Shown here: positions 21,986-31,737 of the stretch, piece by piece
Layout: the number at the start of each line of letters is the position of its first letter
Numbering within the stretch: the first letter of the stretch is position 1
Source of the DNA: Candidatus Enterococcus willemsii
GTDB taxonomy: Bacteria > Bacillota > Bacilli > Lactobacillales > Enterococcaceae
Length of the DNA stretch: 64,000 nt
Direction of reading: 5' to 3'
Assembly (NCBI RefSeq): GCF_009933335.1
Contig: NZ_MAEL01000052.1
Location: 31,580 to 95,579 of the forward strand
Program-made: the position numbers and the translations under genes
The notes under the pieces: model-generated
Seen by the model: only the letters and a program-made list of their open reading frames with translations
Told to the model about the DNA's origin: nothing
The model's database searches: none

Positions 21986-23287
21986 TTATGCCGTAACTTC
22001 TTCACCTGATTCTTGAGCTGTATTGATTTGATCCATTTTTCTCACGAATGGTAAGTAAATAAAGAATCCGACAGTTAGTACAACAAATTGTAATAAGGCC
22101 GCTTGCCAACCGCTAATTAAAAATCCAGAAACTACTGGTGGCATTGTCCACGGTACTTGAACAGCTGTAAATAATGGAACTAAACCTGTATACAATGCAA
22201 AGTACGTAATAATACTAGACACAACCGGTGTTAAAATAAATGGTACTGCCATAATTGGGTTCATTACAATTGGTGTTGCAAAAACAATTGGTTCGTTGAT
22301 TCCAAACATCGCTGGTGCTAAAGATAAGCGTCCTAATTGTTTGTATTGTGCAGATTTTGCAAAGAATGCCATAAACATTACTAACCCGATAGTCATCCCT
22401 GCACCAGTCACATTAATAAATTGATCATAGAATTGCTGTGTCACAATATGTCCACCATTTGCCAAAGTTAATTCTTTACCAGCATTGACAATATCAGTAT
22501 TCGCTAAAGAGTTTGCTTGTAAAATTGGTCCCATAATTCCACCAACAATTGTTGAACCATGAACCCCAAAGAACCATAAGAATGGTGTTAAGAAACCTAA
22601 TAACAACGCACCACCTAATGAATCAGTTACTCCTTGCATTGGACTTTGAATCATTTCATATATCAATTCGACAACCGTTGTATTCATGAACGCATCAAAT
22701 AATGCATACACAATCATCGCAAATGTAATAATTGCTGAAGCTGGAATCAATGCAGTAAATGAGTTTGCTACGTTAGATGGTACTTGTTCTGGTAACTTAA
22801 TACGAATATCTCGTTTTAAGAACCATGAATAAGCCCAACCGACAAATAAACCAACTAAAATCGCACTAATCATCCCTTGACCACTTGTCCAAGTTTTATC
22901 AATAACGTTGCTAATAGTTACATTGGTTTCTGCATCTGTCACTGAAGAGCGCATCGTTAGTAAATAAACGACCAAACCAATCATACCTGCAGGTAAACCT
23001 TCAAATCCTTCATTTTTCACATAAGAATAAGCAATACCGACAACTGCAAAAATTGCCATAATCGCAAATGAAGCACCATACGCTTGGTCAAAATACACTC
23101 CTAGCCCTGAATCTGTTACCCAATTAGAGACGGCTTTAATCGGAAAATTTGATAATAGCAAGAAAATAGAGCCGACAATTGTAAAAGGCATTGTGTAAAG
23201 CATCCCGTTACGTAACGCAGTGATTGCTTTTGTGTTTACAAATTTTAATACAGGAGGTAATACTTTGTTATTCATAAATTCATTCAT
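21986..23287 (-). CDS. PTS lactose/cellobiose-family IIC permease
   Basis: Membrane channel component of a Lac-family PTS (433 residues, about ten membrane helices). The conserved region around FGVHGSTIVGGIMGPI and the FGINEPIVFATPIVMNP substrate motif are visible. It moves a beta-glucoside across the membrane while it is phosphorylated. The ATG used lies 8 nt after AAAGGAGT. The IIA gene is directly upstream; a IIB gene is not in the operon, so IIB must be encoded elsewhere. Confidence 0.94.
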   Translation of the reverse strand: MNEFMNNKVLPPVLKFVNTKAITALRNGMLYTMPFTIVGSIFLLLSNFPIKAVSNWVTDSGLGVYFDQAYGASFAIMAIFAVVGIAYSYVKNEGFEGLPAGMIGLVVYLLTMRSSVTDAETNVTISNVIDKTWTSGQGMISAILVGLFVGWAYSWFLKRDIRIKLPEQVPSNVANSFTALIPASAIITFAMIVYALFDAFMNTTVVELIYEMIQSPMQGVTDSLGGALLLGFLTPFLWFFGVHGSTIVGGIMGPILQANSLANTDIVNAGKELTLANGGHIVTQQFYDQFINVTGAGMTIGLVMFMAFFAKSAQYKQLGRLSLAPAMFGINEPIVFATPIVMNPIMAVPFILTPVVSSIITYFALYTGLVPLFTAVQVPWTMPPVVSGFLISGWQAALLQFVVLTVGFFIYLPFVRKMDQINTAQESGEEVTA

Positions 23288-23308
23288 TTTCAAAACTCCT
23301 TTGTTGGT

Positions 23309-23623
23309 TTATTTTTCAATACGACGATACACATCAATAATTTCTTTGGCTAAATCTGTAAATGCAATTGATGTCATTAAATGATCTTGTGAATGCACCG
23401 TTAACAATGTAACTGTCATGTGATCACCTTGTGCTTCTTTTGTTAAAAGATTTGTTTGCGAATGATGCGCTTCCACTAATGACGCTTCTGCATCTTTAAT
23501 TTTTTGATCGGCTAATTCAAAATCACCTGATTTCGCAGCAGCGATCGCTTCCATTGCATCACTTTTGGCATTTCCTCCGTACATAATTAAGCCCATAATC
23601 GCTTCTAAATTTTTTTCATCCAT
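23309..23623 (-). CDS. PTS lactose/cellobiose-family IIA
   Basis: Cytoplasmic phosphocarrier of 104 residues, first gene of the beta-glucoside operon. All-helical sequence with the phosphorylated His in the LVEAHHSQTNLL segment and the conserved C-terminal HSQDHLMTSIAF. It accepts phosphate from HPr and passes it to IIB, which is missing locally. The ribosome site AAAGGAGAG is strong. Confidence 0.94.
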   Translation of the reverse strand: MDEKNLEAIMGLIMYGGNAKSDAMEAIAAAKSGDFELADQKIKDAEASLVEAHHSQTNLLTKEAQGDHMTVTLLTVHSQDHLMTSIAFTDLAKEIIDVYRRIEK

Positions 23624-23640
23624 TGTTTTTCTCTCCTTTT

Positions 23641-23655
23641 CGAATCCGTTTACAT
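23641..23655 (-). promoter_or_regulatory. Catabolite response element (cre)
   Basis: Minus-strand ATGTAAACGGATTCG matches the CcpA consensus WTGNAANCGNWNNCW at all but the last fixed base. It lies just ahead of the PTS IIA ribosome site, as expected for carbon catabolite repression of the beta-glucoside operon. Confidence 0.72.
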
Positions 23656-23705
23656 ATTGACTATAACTATTTCCCCCAATTTATAAAAGCCTTTTCAAAA
23701 CATAA

Positions 23706-23717
23706 GAAACATGTTTC
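23706..23717. promoter_or_regulatory. Palindromic operator candidate for the RpiR regulator
   Basis: Perfect 12-bp palindrome GAAACATGTTTC about 80 nt before the PTS IIA start and after the rpiR terminator. Its placement upstream of the operon suggests binding by the adjacent RpiR-type regulator. Inference only; the motif for this subfamily is not known to me. Confidence 0.5.
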
Positions 23718-23738
23718 AAGAAAAAAAACAAAAAAATA

Positions 23739-23768
23739 GTAAACTTACGCAAAATCTGCGAAGTTTAC
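23739..23768 (-). terminator. rpiR terminator
   Basis: Stem GTAAACTT..CGC / GCG.AAGTTTAC followed on the minus strand by a long T-rich run. Separates the regulator gene from the PTS operon on the same strand. Confidence 0.82.
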
Positions 23769-23798
23769 CATTATTATTCTTTCTGATAGGAATAGCAC

Positions 23799-24551
23799 TT
23801 ATTTTAGTTGATTCCTCTCGTGATGTGCTTGATGCGCTAAAATTTCTATTAAGGCAATCACTGGAACCTGAGTGGTTAAATTAATGCTATGCTCTTTATT
23901 ATCTGTGATTTCAGGCATATAGTAAGATAGATTATAATCAGCTAAACGTGCAATCGTTGAATGCTCATTATTGGTAATACTTAAAATTTTTGCACCATAA
24001 CGTTTAAATTCATTTAATTGGGTCAACGTCTCCTTCGTTTCACCTGATACTGACAAAACAATCACTAAGTTACCATCTTGCCCACTTGGTGCTACCGGTG
24101 TAAACACATCGGTTATACTATAACAATTCATTCCTAGATTGATAAAATAACGACTACCATACATCCCCAAAATGCCACTCGTTCCAATACCAATAAACGT
24201 AATTTGTTTTGCTGCTATAATCATTTGTATTGCTGTGGCTAATGTTTGCCGATAATCGTCTTGATTCATACGCTTTAAAAAATTATCTACTGGAATCGCT
24301 GCATCATAAAAATAATCTATCATTGATATTTTTTTCGCCTGTAACTCTTGTTTCATCGCATATTTTAATTCAGAAAAACCTGCATATCCTAATTTGCCAC
24401 TGGTTCGGACAATTGTTGATGTGGATACATGGCAAGCCCTTGATAATTCACGTATTGTCATTGTTGCAGCTTTATCCATATGTTTTACAAGATAATCATA
24501 TACAATCATTTCTAAATCATTTAATGCGGCTATTTTTGCACTATCAAACAT
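23799..24551 (-). CDS. RpiR/MurR family regulator with SIS domain
   Basis: 250-residue sugar-responsive regulator. The N-terminal helix-turn-helix (ELSRACHVSTSTIVRTSGKL) is followed by a SIS sugar-phosphate-binding domain from about residue 100, with GIGTSGILGMYGSRY and the VLSVSGETKETL phosphate loop. It lies immediately upstream of the beta-glucoside operon on the same strand, so it most probably controls it in response to a phosphorylated sugar. The ATG is chosen for GAGGAGG at proper spacing; the frame extends 11 codons further without one. Confidence 0.92.
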   Translation of the reverse strand: MFDSAKIAALNDLEMIVYDYLVKHMDKAATMTIRELSRACHVSTSTIVRTSGKLGYAGFSELKYAMKQELQAKKISMIDYFYDAAIPVDNFLKRMNQDDYRQTLATAIQMIIAAKQITFIGIGTSGILGMYGSRYFINLGMNCYSITDVFTPVAPSGQDGNLVIVLSVSGETKETLTQLNEFKRYGAKILSITNNEHSTIARLADYNLSYYMPEITDNKEHSINLTTQVPVIALIEILAHQAHHERNQLK

Positions 24552-24595
24552 TCTCGTATCCTCCTCAATAAAAAAGAAGAGCACATGCCCTTCTT

Positions 24596-25402
24596 TTAAA
24601 TCGCAAATAATGCTGATGCTTTATCTGGGTCAGTATCGTAAACATGTACGGTTTCACCAACACCTAAATCATGTTCCCGCAACACATTTTCCATCGTCAT
24701 ATGAGCCAATTCTTTCAAATTGTTTTCACGACTTAAATGGCCTAAATAAATTCGTTTGGTGTTATCTGTTAAAATATCTGTCATAACTAAAGCGCCATCT
24801 TCATTTGATAAATGCCCACGATCACCTAAAATACGCTGTTTTAAGTTCCATGGGTAAGCTCCCATCCGCAACATTTCTAAGTCATGATTACTTTCCATCA
24901 AGTAAGCATCTGCACCTCGAATGGTTCCACGTAGATAATCGCTGCAATAACCTGTATCAGTTAACATGACAAACGATTTACCATCTTTATAGAAACGGTA
25001 GAATTGAGGTGCTGCTGCATCATGTGATACACCAAAACTTTCAATATCCATATCACCAAAGGTTAAAATTTTGCCCATTTCAAAAATATGTTGTTGCTCA
25101 ACAGCAACATTTCCAATCAACGGCGACATAGCTTGCCATGTTTTTTCATTAGCATAAACATCCAATTTGTACTTACGTGCAAGAACGCCCACACCATGAA
25201 TATGGTCACGATGCTCATGTGTCACCAAAATAGCGTCCAATTCATCTGGACTACGACCGACTTCACTTAACAATGAAGTGATTTTTTTTCCGCTTAAACC
25301 AGCATCTACCAAGATTTTTTTCTTCTCTGTCTCAATAAACAAAGAATTACCTGAACTACCACTGGCTAAAATACTGATGTTAAATGCGCTTTGTTTCTCC
25401 AT
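24596..25402 (-). CDS. yycJ: WalJ/YycJ metallo-beta-lactamase-fold hydrolase
   Basis: 268-residue metallohydrolase with the metal-binding THEHRDHIHGVG motif (near residue 62) and an N-terminal ASGSSGNSLFIE. It is the last gene of the WalRK operon and is reported in related bacteria as a 5'-3' exonuclease involved in mismatch repair and chromosome coordination. About 50 nt separate it from yycI. In several enterococci and streptococci a htrA protease gene follows nearby; here an RpiR regulator follows instead. Confidence 0.95.
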   Translation of the reverse strand: MEKQSAFNISILASGSSGNSLFIETEKKKILVDAGLSGKKITSLLSEVGRSPDELDAILVTHEHRDHIHGVGVLARKYKLDVYANEKTWQAMSPLIGNVAVEQQHIFEMGKILTFGDMDIESFGVSHDAAAPQFYRFYKDGKSFVMLTDTGYCSDYLRGTIRGADAYLMESNHDLEMLRMGAYPWNLKQRILGDRGHLSNEDGALVMTDILTDNTKRIYLGHLSRENNLKELAHMTMENVLREHDLGVGETVHVYDTDPDKASALFAI

Positions 25403-25454
25403 TGTTTGTGACTTCCTCTCCTAAATTCAACTTGCATTCATTATACCTGTAATT

Positions 25455-26318
25455 TCATGTATTTTCTACCGTTTGGACTGGAGTATTTGTCACAATTCGA
25501 TTGGTTAACGCATTGACTCGTTCAATTTGGACTGTTTCATCTGGTCCTTCAATTGCGACAAACCAAGCAGGAACGTACACATTTTTCCCGCGTACACGCA
25601 AATTTAATGTATATGCTAGACGTTGCCATTTAATCGTTGAATTGCTGGGAATTTTATTATTAATGTACAGGGTATTAATCGCATCTTCTTCCGAATACAA
25701 GTTGCTTGCTTCACGCAAAGGCATCAAATTTGATATATGTGTTTGTGTATACTGCACCACTTCTAATAATTCAGCTTGACGTTCTAATGAAAGAACTAAA
25801 CGACTAGAGGAATCATCAATCGGAATCCCCTCATAGCTCTGTGCTGCTCGAATTTCAGGATAGTCATCGTCGAGTTTTGACCATTCTGGAACATACATAT
25901 ATTCTTTTCCAAATAATAATTTATTCTCTTGCATAAAGAATGTTTGCAAAACAGCCTCTACCTTATGATCATCACTAATATAAACTTGATCGTCAACACT
26001 ATGAGTCAAGGTCGTCTCATCTACCATGGTTTGCTGATTTAATAGATTAGGATTATTTAGTCGTTTGCGTTCTTGTTCTAGTGCGGTTTGCATATTCGTT
26101 GGCTCACCACTTAAATAATATCCCTCAACATGTTCCTTAGAAAAGTTCCCCTCCGTCTTAATATTATCTGATGCTAGCCGTTGCTCAATTGGAATTTTCT
26201 GATTGGAACGATAAACCACATCCTGTTCAGAACGTGCTTCTCGATAAATGGAAAAGAGAAAGATATTAACACCCAGAAAAGCTAAGAAGAAAATCCATTC
26301 GATTCGTTTAAAATCCAT
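25455..26318 (-). CDS. yycI: WalK accessory regulator YycI
   Basis: 287-residue membrane-anchored protein with one N-terminal helix (RIEWIFFLAFLGVNIFLFSI) and an extracellular domain. Together with YycH it holds the WalK kinase in check at the membrane. The start ATG lies in the end of yycH (11-nt overlap) and has GCGAGGG upstream, so the two are translationally coupled. Low general sequence conservation is normal for the family; identity rests on position and topology as well as sequence. Confidence 0.92.
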   Translation of the reverse strand: MDFKRIEWIFFLAFLGVNIFLFSIYREARSEQDVVYRSNQKIPIEQRLASDNIKTEGNFSKEHVEGYYLSGEPTNMQTALEQERKRLNNPNLLNQQTMVDETTLTHSVDDQVYISDDHKVEAVLQTFFMQENKLLFGKEYMYVPEWSKLDDDYPEIRAAQSYEGIPIDDSSSRLVLSLERQAELLEVVQYTQTHISNLMPLREASNLYSEEDAINTLYINNKIPSNSTIKWQRLAYTLNLRVRGKNVYVPAWFVAIEGPDETVQIERVNALTNRIVTNTPVQTVENT

Positions 26319-27624
26319 TCGACGATCCCTCGCTTTCTTGTAGTCTACTGAATAAGTCAGAAGATAGATACCATTTATTTTCATATTGCACATACCAATT
26401 TGGTTCTAAGTCCACAACACCTGTATCTTGTAAATTTTTCCAGCTATATCCAACTAAAATACGTTGTAATTTATCCGCATCTGCCCCCATTAAATACAAC
26501 TGCTCAATCACATCATGACTAGGTGGTAATTCCACTTCTTTTTCTGACGGAATAGGCACTTGAATGGTACTAAGATTCGCCCGAATTTCAATATTTTGGA
26601 GATGTTCCTGTCCATTGTCCGAAAATTGAGCGGTCATCCGACCTTCCCCTTGATTCCCAAACACAGGAAAACCTTCCACAAAAATCCGATAATCAATCAT
26701 ACGATTTACCTGATCAAATAAACGTAATGAGCCGTAGTTGGTTCCTAAGCCACGAATATATTCATAACTAGCTGGATAAACGTTAAAGTGGTCATCCGTT
26801 TTTAAAATCCCTCGAAAATCAACTTGTTGTTGGTTTTGCTGAATAATCATTGATTCTGAACCATCATACAAATGTAGATTGGCACTTCCATCATTACTAC
26901 GAACATTTTTAGGATCCGTAAAGAAGGAATCCCGAAAAACCGTATATGGACGCATAGAGGAAATATAACTGTACAAAGGTAATTTGATTGATTCTGTCGT
27001 ATAGTACTGATAACTACTCAACATCTCATCACGTGCTACTGGTACCCATGAACGATTATTTTCAACAATTTCTTGGATTGCTGACAAGCTAGTTGTTATC
27101 GGTGCTTCTAAAATCGTTCGCTTGCTCCAGTTCAAGAATCGGATTTTATTTTCTCGATAATTCAATTGAATACGGAAAAAATTAGTATCTTGGATAGATT
27201 CACTTATTGGGATATCCAACTGAAAAGTATCCAAATAGACGGTCAAAGGAACATTCGCAACATATGTCATCTCAATTCCTTCTTCAAGTCGATTCTTTTC
27301 ATTGAAGGCTTCTTCATTAGGAAATGTTTCTAATTTTGCTTCACCGTATTTCGCTTTCCCTAACTCCAACTGGATTTTCTTCACTAAATTTTCGGTATTG
27401 CTTTCACGTATTTCTTCGCCATTAATTGCGGTCAAACGCAAAGGTAAAAAAATATCCGAAGCAGCTTTCGAAGCCTTTTCTTTTTGCAACTCCGCACTAG
27501 TTATTTCTTTGACATCACCAGGGTCACGATTGGCTGGACTCAACCAAATGAGATAGGTTAAGTAAAAACTTAGCGCAATCATTGCAATCAAGCCGATTCG
27601 AACAAATCTTTCGATAAATTTCAT
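26308..27624 (-). CDS. yycH: WalK accessory regulator YycH
   Basis: 438-residue protein with a single N-terminal membrane helix (IGLIAMIALSFYLTYLIWLS) and a large extracellular part; negative modulator of WalK together with YycI. The ATG overlaps the walK stop by 4 nt with GAGGAGG upstream. The third gene of the walR-walK-yycH-yycI-yycJ operon. Confidence 0.93.
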   Translation of the reverse strand: MKFIERFVRIGLIAMIALSFYLTYLIWLSPANRDPGDVKEITSAELQKEKASKAASDIFLPLRLTAINGEEIRESNTENLVKKIQLELGKAKYGEAKLETFPNEEAFNEKNRLEEGIEMTYVANVPLTVYLDTFQLDIPISESIQDTNFFRIQLNYRENKIRFLNWSKRTILEAPITTSLSAIQEIVENNRSWVPVARDEMLSSYQYYTTESIKLPLYSYISSMRPYTVFRDSFFTDPKNVRSNDGSANLHLYDGSESMIIQQNQQQVDFRGILKTDDHFNVYPASYEYIRGLGTNYGSLRLFDQVNRMIDYRIFVEGFPVFGNQGEGRMTAQFSDNGQEHLQNIEIRANLSTIQVPIPSEKEVELPPSHDVIEQLYLMGADADKLQRILVGYSWKNLQDTGVVDLEPNWYVQYENKWYLSSDLFSRLQESEGSSNGF

Positions 27625-29456
27625 TCCCACCAATCCTCCTCATATGGTTCATAAGGTAAACTGATAAAGAACGTAGAGCCTACATTTTCACGACTTTCAG
27701 CCCAAATAGTTCCCCCATGTGCTTTTAGTACCTCACGCGAAATTGCTAGACCTAAGCCGGTTCCACCTTGTTCACGTGCACGTGCTTTATCCACGCGATA
27801 AAAACGGTCAAAAATTTTCGTTAAATCTTTTTTGGGAATCCCCAAACCTTGGTCTGTTACGCTTAATACGATATTATTATGTGTTTCCACTAATCGCACG
27901 GTAATACTCCCTCCGTCTGGTGAATACTTAATTGCATTATTCATAATATTATCAATTACTTGAATCATCCGATCCGTATCTACTTCCAACCAAAGATCTC
28001 GTTTCGTAAATTCACGACGAATCTTATAATTCTTTTCATGATTGTTAACCATCATATCGAAACGGTCTAAGACGAAATTGACTAAGTCTTTAAAGTTAAT
28101 AAATTCGAGCTGCAACTCTGAATTTCCACTGTCCATTCGTGATAAATTGAGTAAATCATTAATCATCCGAATCATTCGATCGGTCTCATCTAGGGTTACT
28201 TTTAAGAAATTAGGCGCAATTTCTGGATCTTGCCAAGCTCCTTCATTCAACGCTTCAATATAGCTACGCATACTTGTCAAAGGTGTACGTAGTTCATGTG
28301 AAACATTCGATACAAATTCACGACGCTCTTGTTCGGTTTTTTCTTGTTCAGTGACATCATGTAAAACAGCAACTAAACCAGAAATAAAGCCCGATTCCCG
28401 ACGAATCATCGAAAAATCAACACGTAAAATCATTGCATCCAAATTTTTATCGTTGGATGGTCGTTCTAATAATATTTCGTCCGGATTTTCTAATAATCGA
28501 CGTAAAGTATAATCTTCTTCCATCTCAAACAACATTAAAATTGATTGCCCAATTGCTTCTTCTTGTTTCACATTCAACAAAGACAAAGCCATTTCATTAA
28601 TCGTAATGACTTTCCCTCGGCGATCAGTTGCAACAACCCCATCAGTCATATGTGCCAAGACACTATTTAATCGATTACGCTCTGATTCCATGGCTTCTTG
28701 GGTTTCTTCGATACGTTCTGCCAGTTGATTAAAGGTTTCTGCCAATTGTCCTAATTCATCTTTTCCTTTAACTAACACTTTTCGACTATAATCTCCTTTG
28801 GCAATTCGTAAGGCTTGTTCACGCATTTCACCAATCGGTTGGGTAATCGAACGTGCAATCAAGACGGCCACAACCATCGAAATAATTGCCGCAAATGCCG
28901 ATGCGGTCACAAATATATAAGCAATATTTGTAATTTCACGGTATTTTTGTTCTAAATTACTTTTGACATAGAGAACACCAACCACCGTATCGCCGGTTGA
29001 CTGAATAACTTGTACATTGATTTGAACACGGTCACCGGTTGTATCATCAACAGCTACCATATTCCGATTAGAAAAGTCTTCAATGTTTGAATCTTCATTC
29101 TTTTTCCCTATAGAACTCTTATCAGCTACATTCGTTGTTGCTCGTATAATACTTTTTTGGTCAACAACTTTCATTTCAATAATATCTGGTGAATCACTGT
29201 TTTCTAGTACACGTTGAATCTCACTATCAATTTGTTCGTCACTCGTACCTTCTCGATTGACTAAATAATTGCCCAAAGTACTAGCTAAGGTTTCAGCTTG
29301 GGTATTCATCCCAGTTTTAAAACTTTCAAGTGTCGAACGTTCCAATCCGCGAATAAAATACGCCCCGATAATCTCGATTGAAATTAATAAAATCAAGATA
29401 AATGTCAGGGCGATTTTAAAGTTCACTGATTGAAAAAAGCGAACTTTATTTTTCAT
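27621..29456 (-). CDS. walK: Sensor histidine kinase WalK (VicK)
   Basis: 611-residue membrane kinase of the essential cell-wall two-component system. Order: membrane helix at about 14-34, extracellular sensor, second helix at about 183-205, HAMP, PAS (about 265-370), HisKA with SHELRTPLTSMRSYIEA, and HATPase with NAIKYSPDGG, DQGLGIP and GGTGLGLAIS. It phosphorylates WalR to adjust autolysin and wall synthesis. Starts 6 nt after walR. All catalytic motifs are intact. Confidence 0.98.
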   Translation of the reverse strand: MKNKVRFFQSVNFKIALTFILILLISIEIIGAYFIRGLERSTLESFKTGMNTQAETLASTLGNYLVNREGTSDEQIDSEIQRVLENSDSPDIIEMKVVDQKSIIRATTNVADKSSIGKKNEDSNIEDFSNRNMVAVDDTTGDRVQINVQVIQSTGDTVVGVLYVKSNLEQKYREITNIAYIFVTASAFAAIISMVVAVLIARSITQPIGEMREQALRIAKGDYSRKVLVKGKDELGQLAETFNQLAERIEETQEAMESERNRLNSVLAHMTDGVVATDRRGKVITINEMALSLLNVKQEEAIGQSILMLFEMEEDYTLRRLLENPDEILLERPSNDKNLDAMILRVDFSMIRRESGFISGLVAVLHDVTEQEKTEQERREFVSNVSHELRTPLTSMRSYIEALNEGAWQDPEIAPNFLKVTLDETDRMIRMINDLLNLSRMDSGNSELQLEFINFKDLVNFVLDRFDMMVNNHEKNYKIRREFTKRDLWLEVDTDRMIQVIDNIMNNAIKYSPDGGSITVRLVETHNNIVLSVTDQGLGIPKKDLTKIFDRFYRVDKARAREQGGTGLGLAISREVLKAHGGTIWAESRENVGSTFFISLPYEPYEEDWWE

Positions 29457-29462
29457 ACATGC

Positions 29463-30167
29463 TTACTCCTGTTCCGGATTGCGTAAATAATAACCTACAC
29501 CACGACGAGTGACTAAATAATTCGGGTGACTCGGATTGTCTTCAATTTTTTCACGTAAGCGGCGAACCGTTACGTCTACTGTGCGAACATCACCAAAATA
29601 ATCATAACCCCAAACCGTTTGCAATAAATGTTCACGTGTCATTACTTGTCCAATATGTTTAGCCAAATAATGCAATAACTCAAACTCACGATGTGTTAAT
29701 TCAATCGCTGCTCCACGTTTTGTGACCATGTAGGCTTCAGGATGAATGGTTAAATCACCAATCGATAATTCAGAGTTAACCGGTTCTTCCGCTTCTTTGG
29801 CTGAAGTAGCGCCACGACGAAGATTAGCCTTCACACGTGCCACAAGTTCACGGTTTGAAAATGGTTTTGTTACATAATCATCCGCACCTAATTCCAATCC
29901 TAACACTTTATCGATTTCGGAATCTTTTGCTGTAACCATAATGATTGGCATATCATAAGTTTTACGTACTTCACGTGCTACTTCTAAGCCATCCATTTTT
30001 GGCAACATTAAATCTAATAAAATTAAATCGGGTTCTACTTCTTGTACTTTTTCTAATGCTTCTTCTCCATCATAGGCAGTGAAGACCTCATAACCTTCTT
30101 TAGTGAGATTAAATTTCACAATATCTGAAATCGGTTTTTCATCATCCACGACTAAAATTTTCTTCAT
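29463..30167 (-). CDS. walR: Response regulator WalR (VicR)
   Basis: OmpR-type response regulator of 234 residues. Receiver acidic residues are in VDDEKPIS, the phospho-acceptor Asp in [13 protein letters not shown], and the conserved Lys in DDYVTKPFS; the C-terminal winged helix contains [20 protein letters not shown]. First gene of the operon and the controller of cell-wall hydrolase genes. It is normally essential in this group. Confidence 0.99.
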   Translation of the reverse strand: MKKILVVDDEKPISDIVKFNLTKEGYEVFTAYDGEEALEKVQEVEPDLILLDLMLPKMDGLEVAREVRKTYDMPIIMVTAKDSEIDKVLGLELGADDYVTKPFSNRELVARVKANLRRGATSAKEAEEPVNSELSIGDLTIHPEAYMVTKRGAAIELTHREFELLHYLAKHIGQVMTREHLLQTVWGYDYFGDVRTVDVTVRRLREKIEDNPSHPNYLVTRRGVGYYLRNPEQE

Positions 30168-30223
30168 AAAAAAGTCACCTCATTCTTATTTTCTTACATT
30201 CTCACGATTTAAGTGTCATATCT

Positions 30224-30229
30224 ATTATA
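30224..30229 (-). promoter_or_regulatory. walR promoter, -10 element
   Basis: TATAAT on the minus strand about 57 nt before the walR start; no good -35 hexamer is seen at 16-18 nt. Confidence 0.5.
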
Positions 30230-30291
30230 CATGATTTTACCTTTCGTTTCATTAAAACACATTTTTAGTCAGGTTTTCGCAAGGAATTTAT

Positions 30292-30326
30292 GAAAAAAAC
30301 AGCTCCAAGTCACTGCTTGCAGCTGT
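30292..30326 (-). terminator. degV terminator
   Basis: Stem CAGCT.CAAG / CTTG.AGCTG with a 6-nt loop, followed by seven Ts on the minus strand just after the degV stop. Confidence 0.82.
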
Positions 30327-30332
30327 CTCTCT

Positions 30333-31190
30333 CTATTTGTCTAGCAATTGGACACCAATCCCTAACAAACCTGGTCCAGTATGCACGACTAAAGCTGGCG
30401 AAATCGGACCAAATAAAATTTCTTTCGCCTGTGGAAATTTTTCTTCTAACAATTGTTTGACCCATAAAGCTTCTTCCATCGCATCCCCTTGTGCCACAGC
30501 TAAACGAAAATGGCGATGCATACCAATCACTTCTTGTACGAGTTGGATCATTTTTTCAAGACTTTTCTTACGTCCACGCGTTTTAGCAACGGTATGGTAA
30601 ATGCCTTCTTCATTGCATGAAATCGTCGGATTCAATTTTAAGGCCGTGCCAACAATAGAAGCAACTAAACCAATACGTCCACCTTTTTGCAAGTATTCTA
30701 ATGTTGCCACATTAAAGAACACTTTGGACTCTTGCACTTTTTGTTCTAAGGTTTTGATGATATCAGCCCACGGACGTCCTTCGTCAATCAATTCAGCGGC
30801 ATAAATTGCTTGTAAACCTGCACCAATCCCAATGCTTTTTGTGTCTAATACATATACTTGCAAAGCTTTTTGTTCTTCCCCCATCAAGCGTAACATATTA
30901 TAAGTACCACTTAAGCCACTGGAAATCGTTACGACGACTGCTTGCCGGTACCCTTGCGCTTGAATTTCATCAAAAATTCGTTGAATCCCCTCGCCATCAG
31001 GTAGTGATGTAGAAGGAATCTCTGTCGCTAAGCGCTCATAAACTTCTTCGGGTGTAATATCAACCTTATCCGTATAGGTTTGACTTTTATAAATGATTTT
31101 TAAAGGAATCATAAATATCCCGTACTTTTCCATCAAGTCTTGTGGAACATCGGTTCCTGAATCAACTAATAACGCAATCTTATTTTTCAT
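30333..31190 (-). CDS. DegV family fatty-acid-binding protein (FakB-like)
   Basis: 285-residue DegV protein; the family binds fatty acids and, with the FakA kinase, phosphorylates exogenous fatty acids for membrane lipid synthesis. Visible are ALLVDSGTDVPQ at the N-terminus and VVTISSGLSGTYN near residue 90, the carboxylate-binding segments. The start ATG has AAGGAG and lies inside the end of the DUF1836 gene (11-nt overlap), so they are co-translated. Which fatty acid it prefers is not evident. Confidence 0.9.
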   Translation of the reverse strand: MKNKIALLVDSGTDVPQDLMEKYGIFMIPLKIIYKSQTYTDKVDITPEEVYERLATEIPSTSLPDGEGIQRIFDEIQAQGYRQAVVVTISSGLSGTYNMLRLMGEEQKALQVYVLDTKSIGIGAGLQAIYAAELIDEGRPWADIIKTLEQKVQESKVFFNVATLEYLQKGGRIGLVASIVGTALKLNPTISCNEEGIYHTVAKTRGRKKSLEKMIQLVQEVIGMHRHFRLAVAQGDAMEEALWVKQLLEEKFPQAKEILFGPISPALVVHTGPGLLGIGVQLLDK

Positions 31191-31737
31191 TGGCTTCTCC
31201 TTGTAAATAGCTTTTCTCTTTTTCAATGACTTTTTCTGCAAGTAATTTATTTGCAAAAGCTGCAGTTGCAGCTTTCACTGCTAAATATTCAGTTGGAATA
31301 GATTCTTCTGCTGAGACTGATTTACCTGTGGCATACAGACAAACATGTTGAATTGCTTTTTCTTGTTCCTCACAAAAAAGATTGTACGCTTGCCGAATGC
31401 CAATAACGTGCCCTTGAAATAAAATTCCTTCTTTAATTTCAGAAATTGTAAGTACTTGTTTTAATAATGTAATTGCCACTAAAAAAGCGACATGTCGTTT
31501 CGTATAGCGCTTTTTCACTGGTGGTGGAATCAATCCTTTTTTAACATAATTATTAACCATCGAAGCAGTCAATAATGGATGCTTCTCTGATTGAATAATT
31601 GGAGAGGCATATTTATCAATTAAGGTAATCACTTGATCCATATACAAATCTAATTCGGGTAGTTCATCCCAACGAGGCAGATGAAAATCAACTAACGATT
31701 CTGTCCACTCTAAAATTTCACTGTGTAGTTCATCCAA
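31180..31737 (-). CDS. DUF1836 domain protein
   Basis: 185-residue protein matching the DUF1836 family, which in Firmicutes resembles a MerR-like DNA-binding fold (LTASMVNNYVKKGLIPPPVK is the helix-turn-helix-like segment, KKRYTKRHVAFLVAITLLKQ follows). No membrane segment. It is translationally coupled to the downstream degV gene and may regulate it; this association is common in lactic acid bacteria. Function is otherwise unknown. Confidence 0.82.
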   Translation of the reverse strand: MDELHSEILEWTESLVDFHLPRWDELPELDLYMDQVITLIDKYASPIIQSEKHPLLTASMVNNYVKKGLIPPPVKKRYTKRHVAFLVAITLLKQVLTISEIKEGILFQGHVIGIRQAYNLFCEEQEKAIQHVCLYATGKSVSAEESIPTEYLAVKAATAAFANKLLAEKVIEKEKSYLQGEANEK

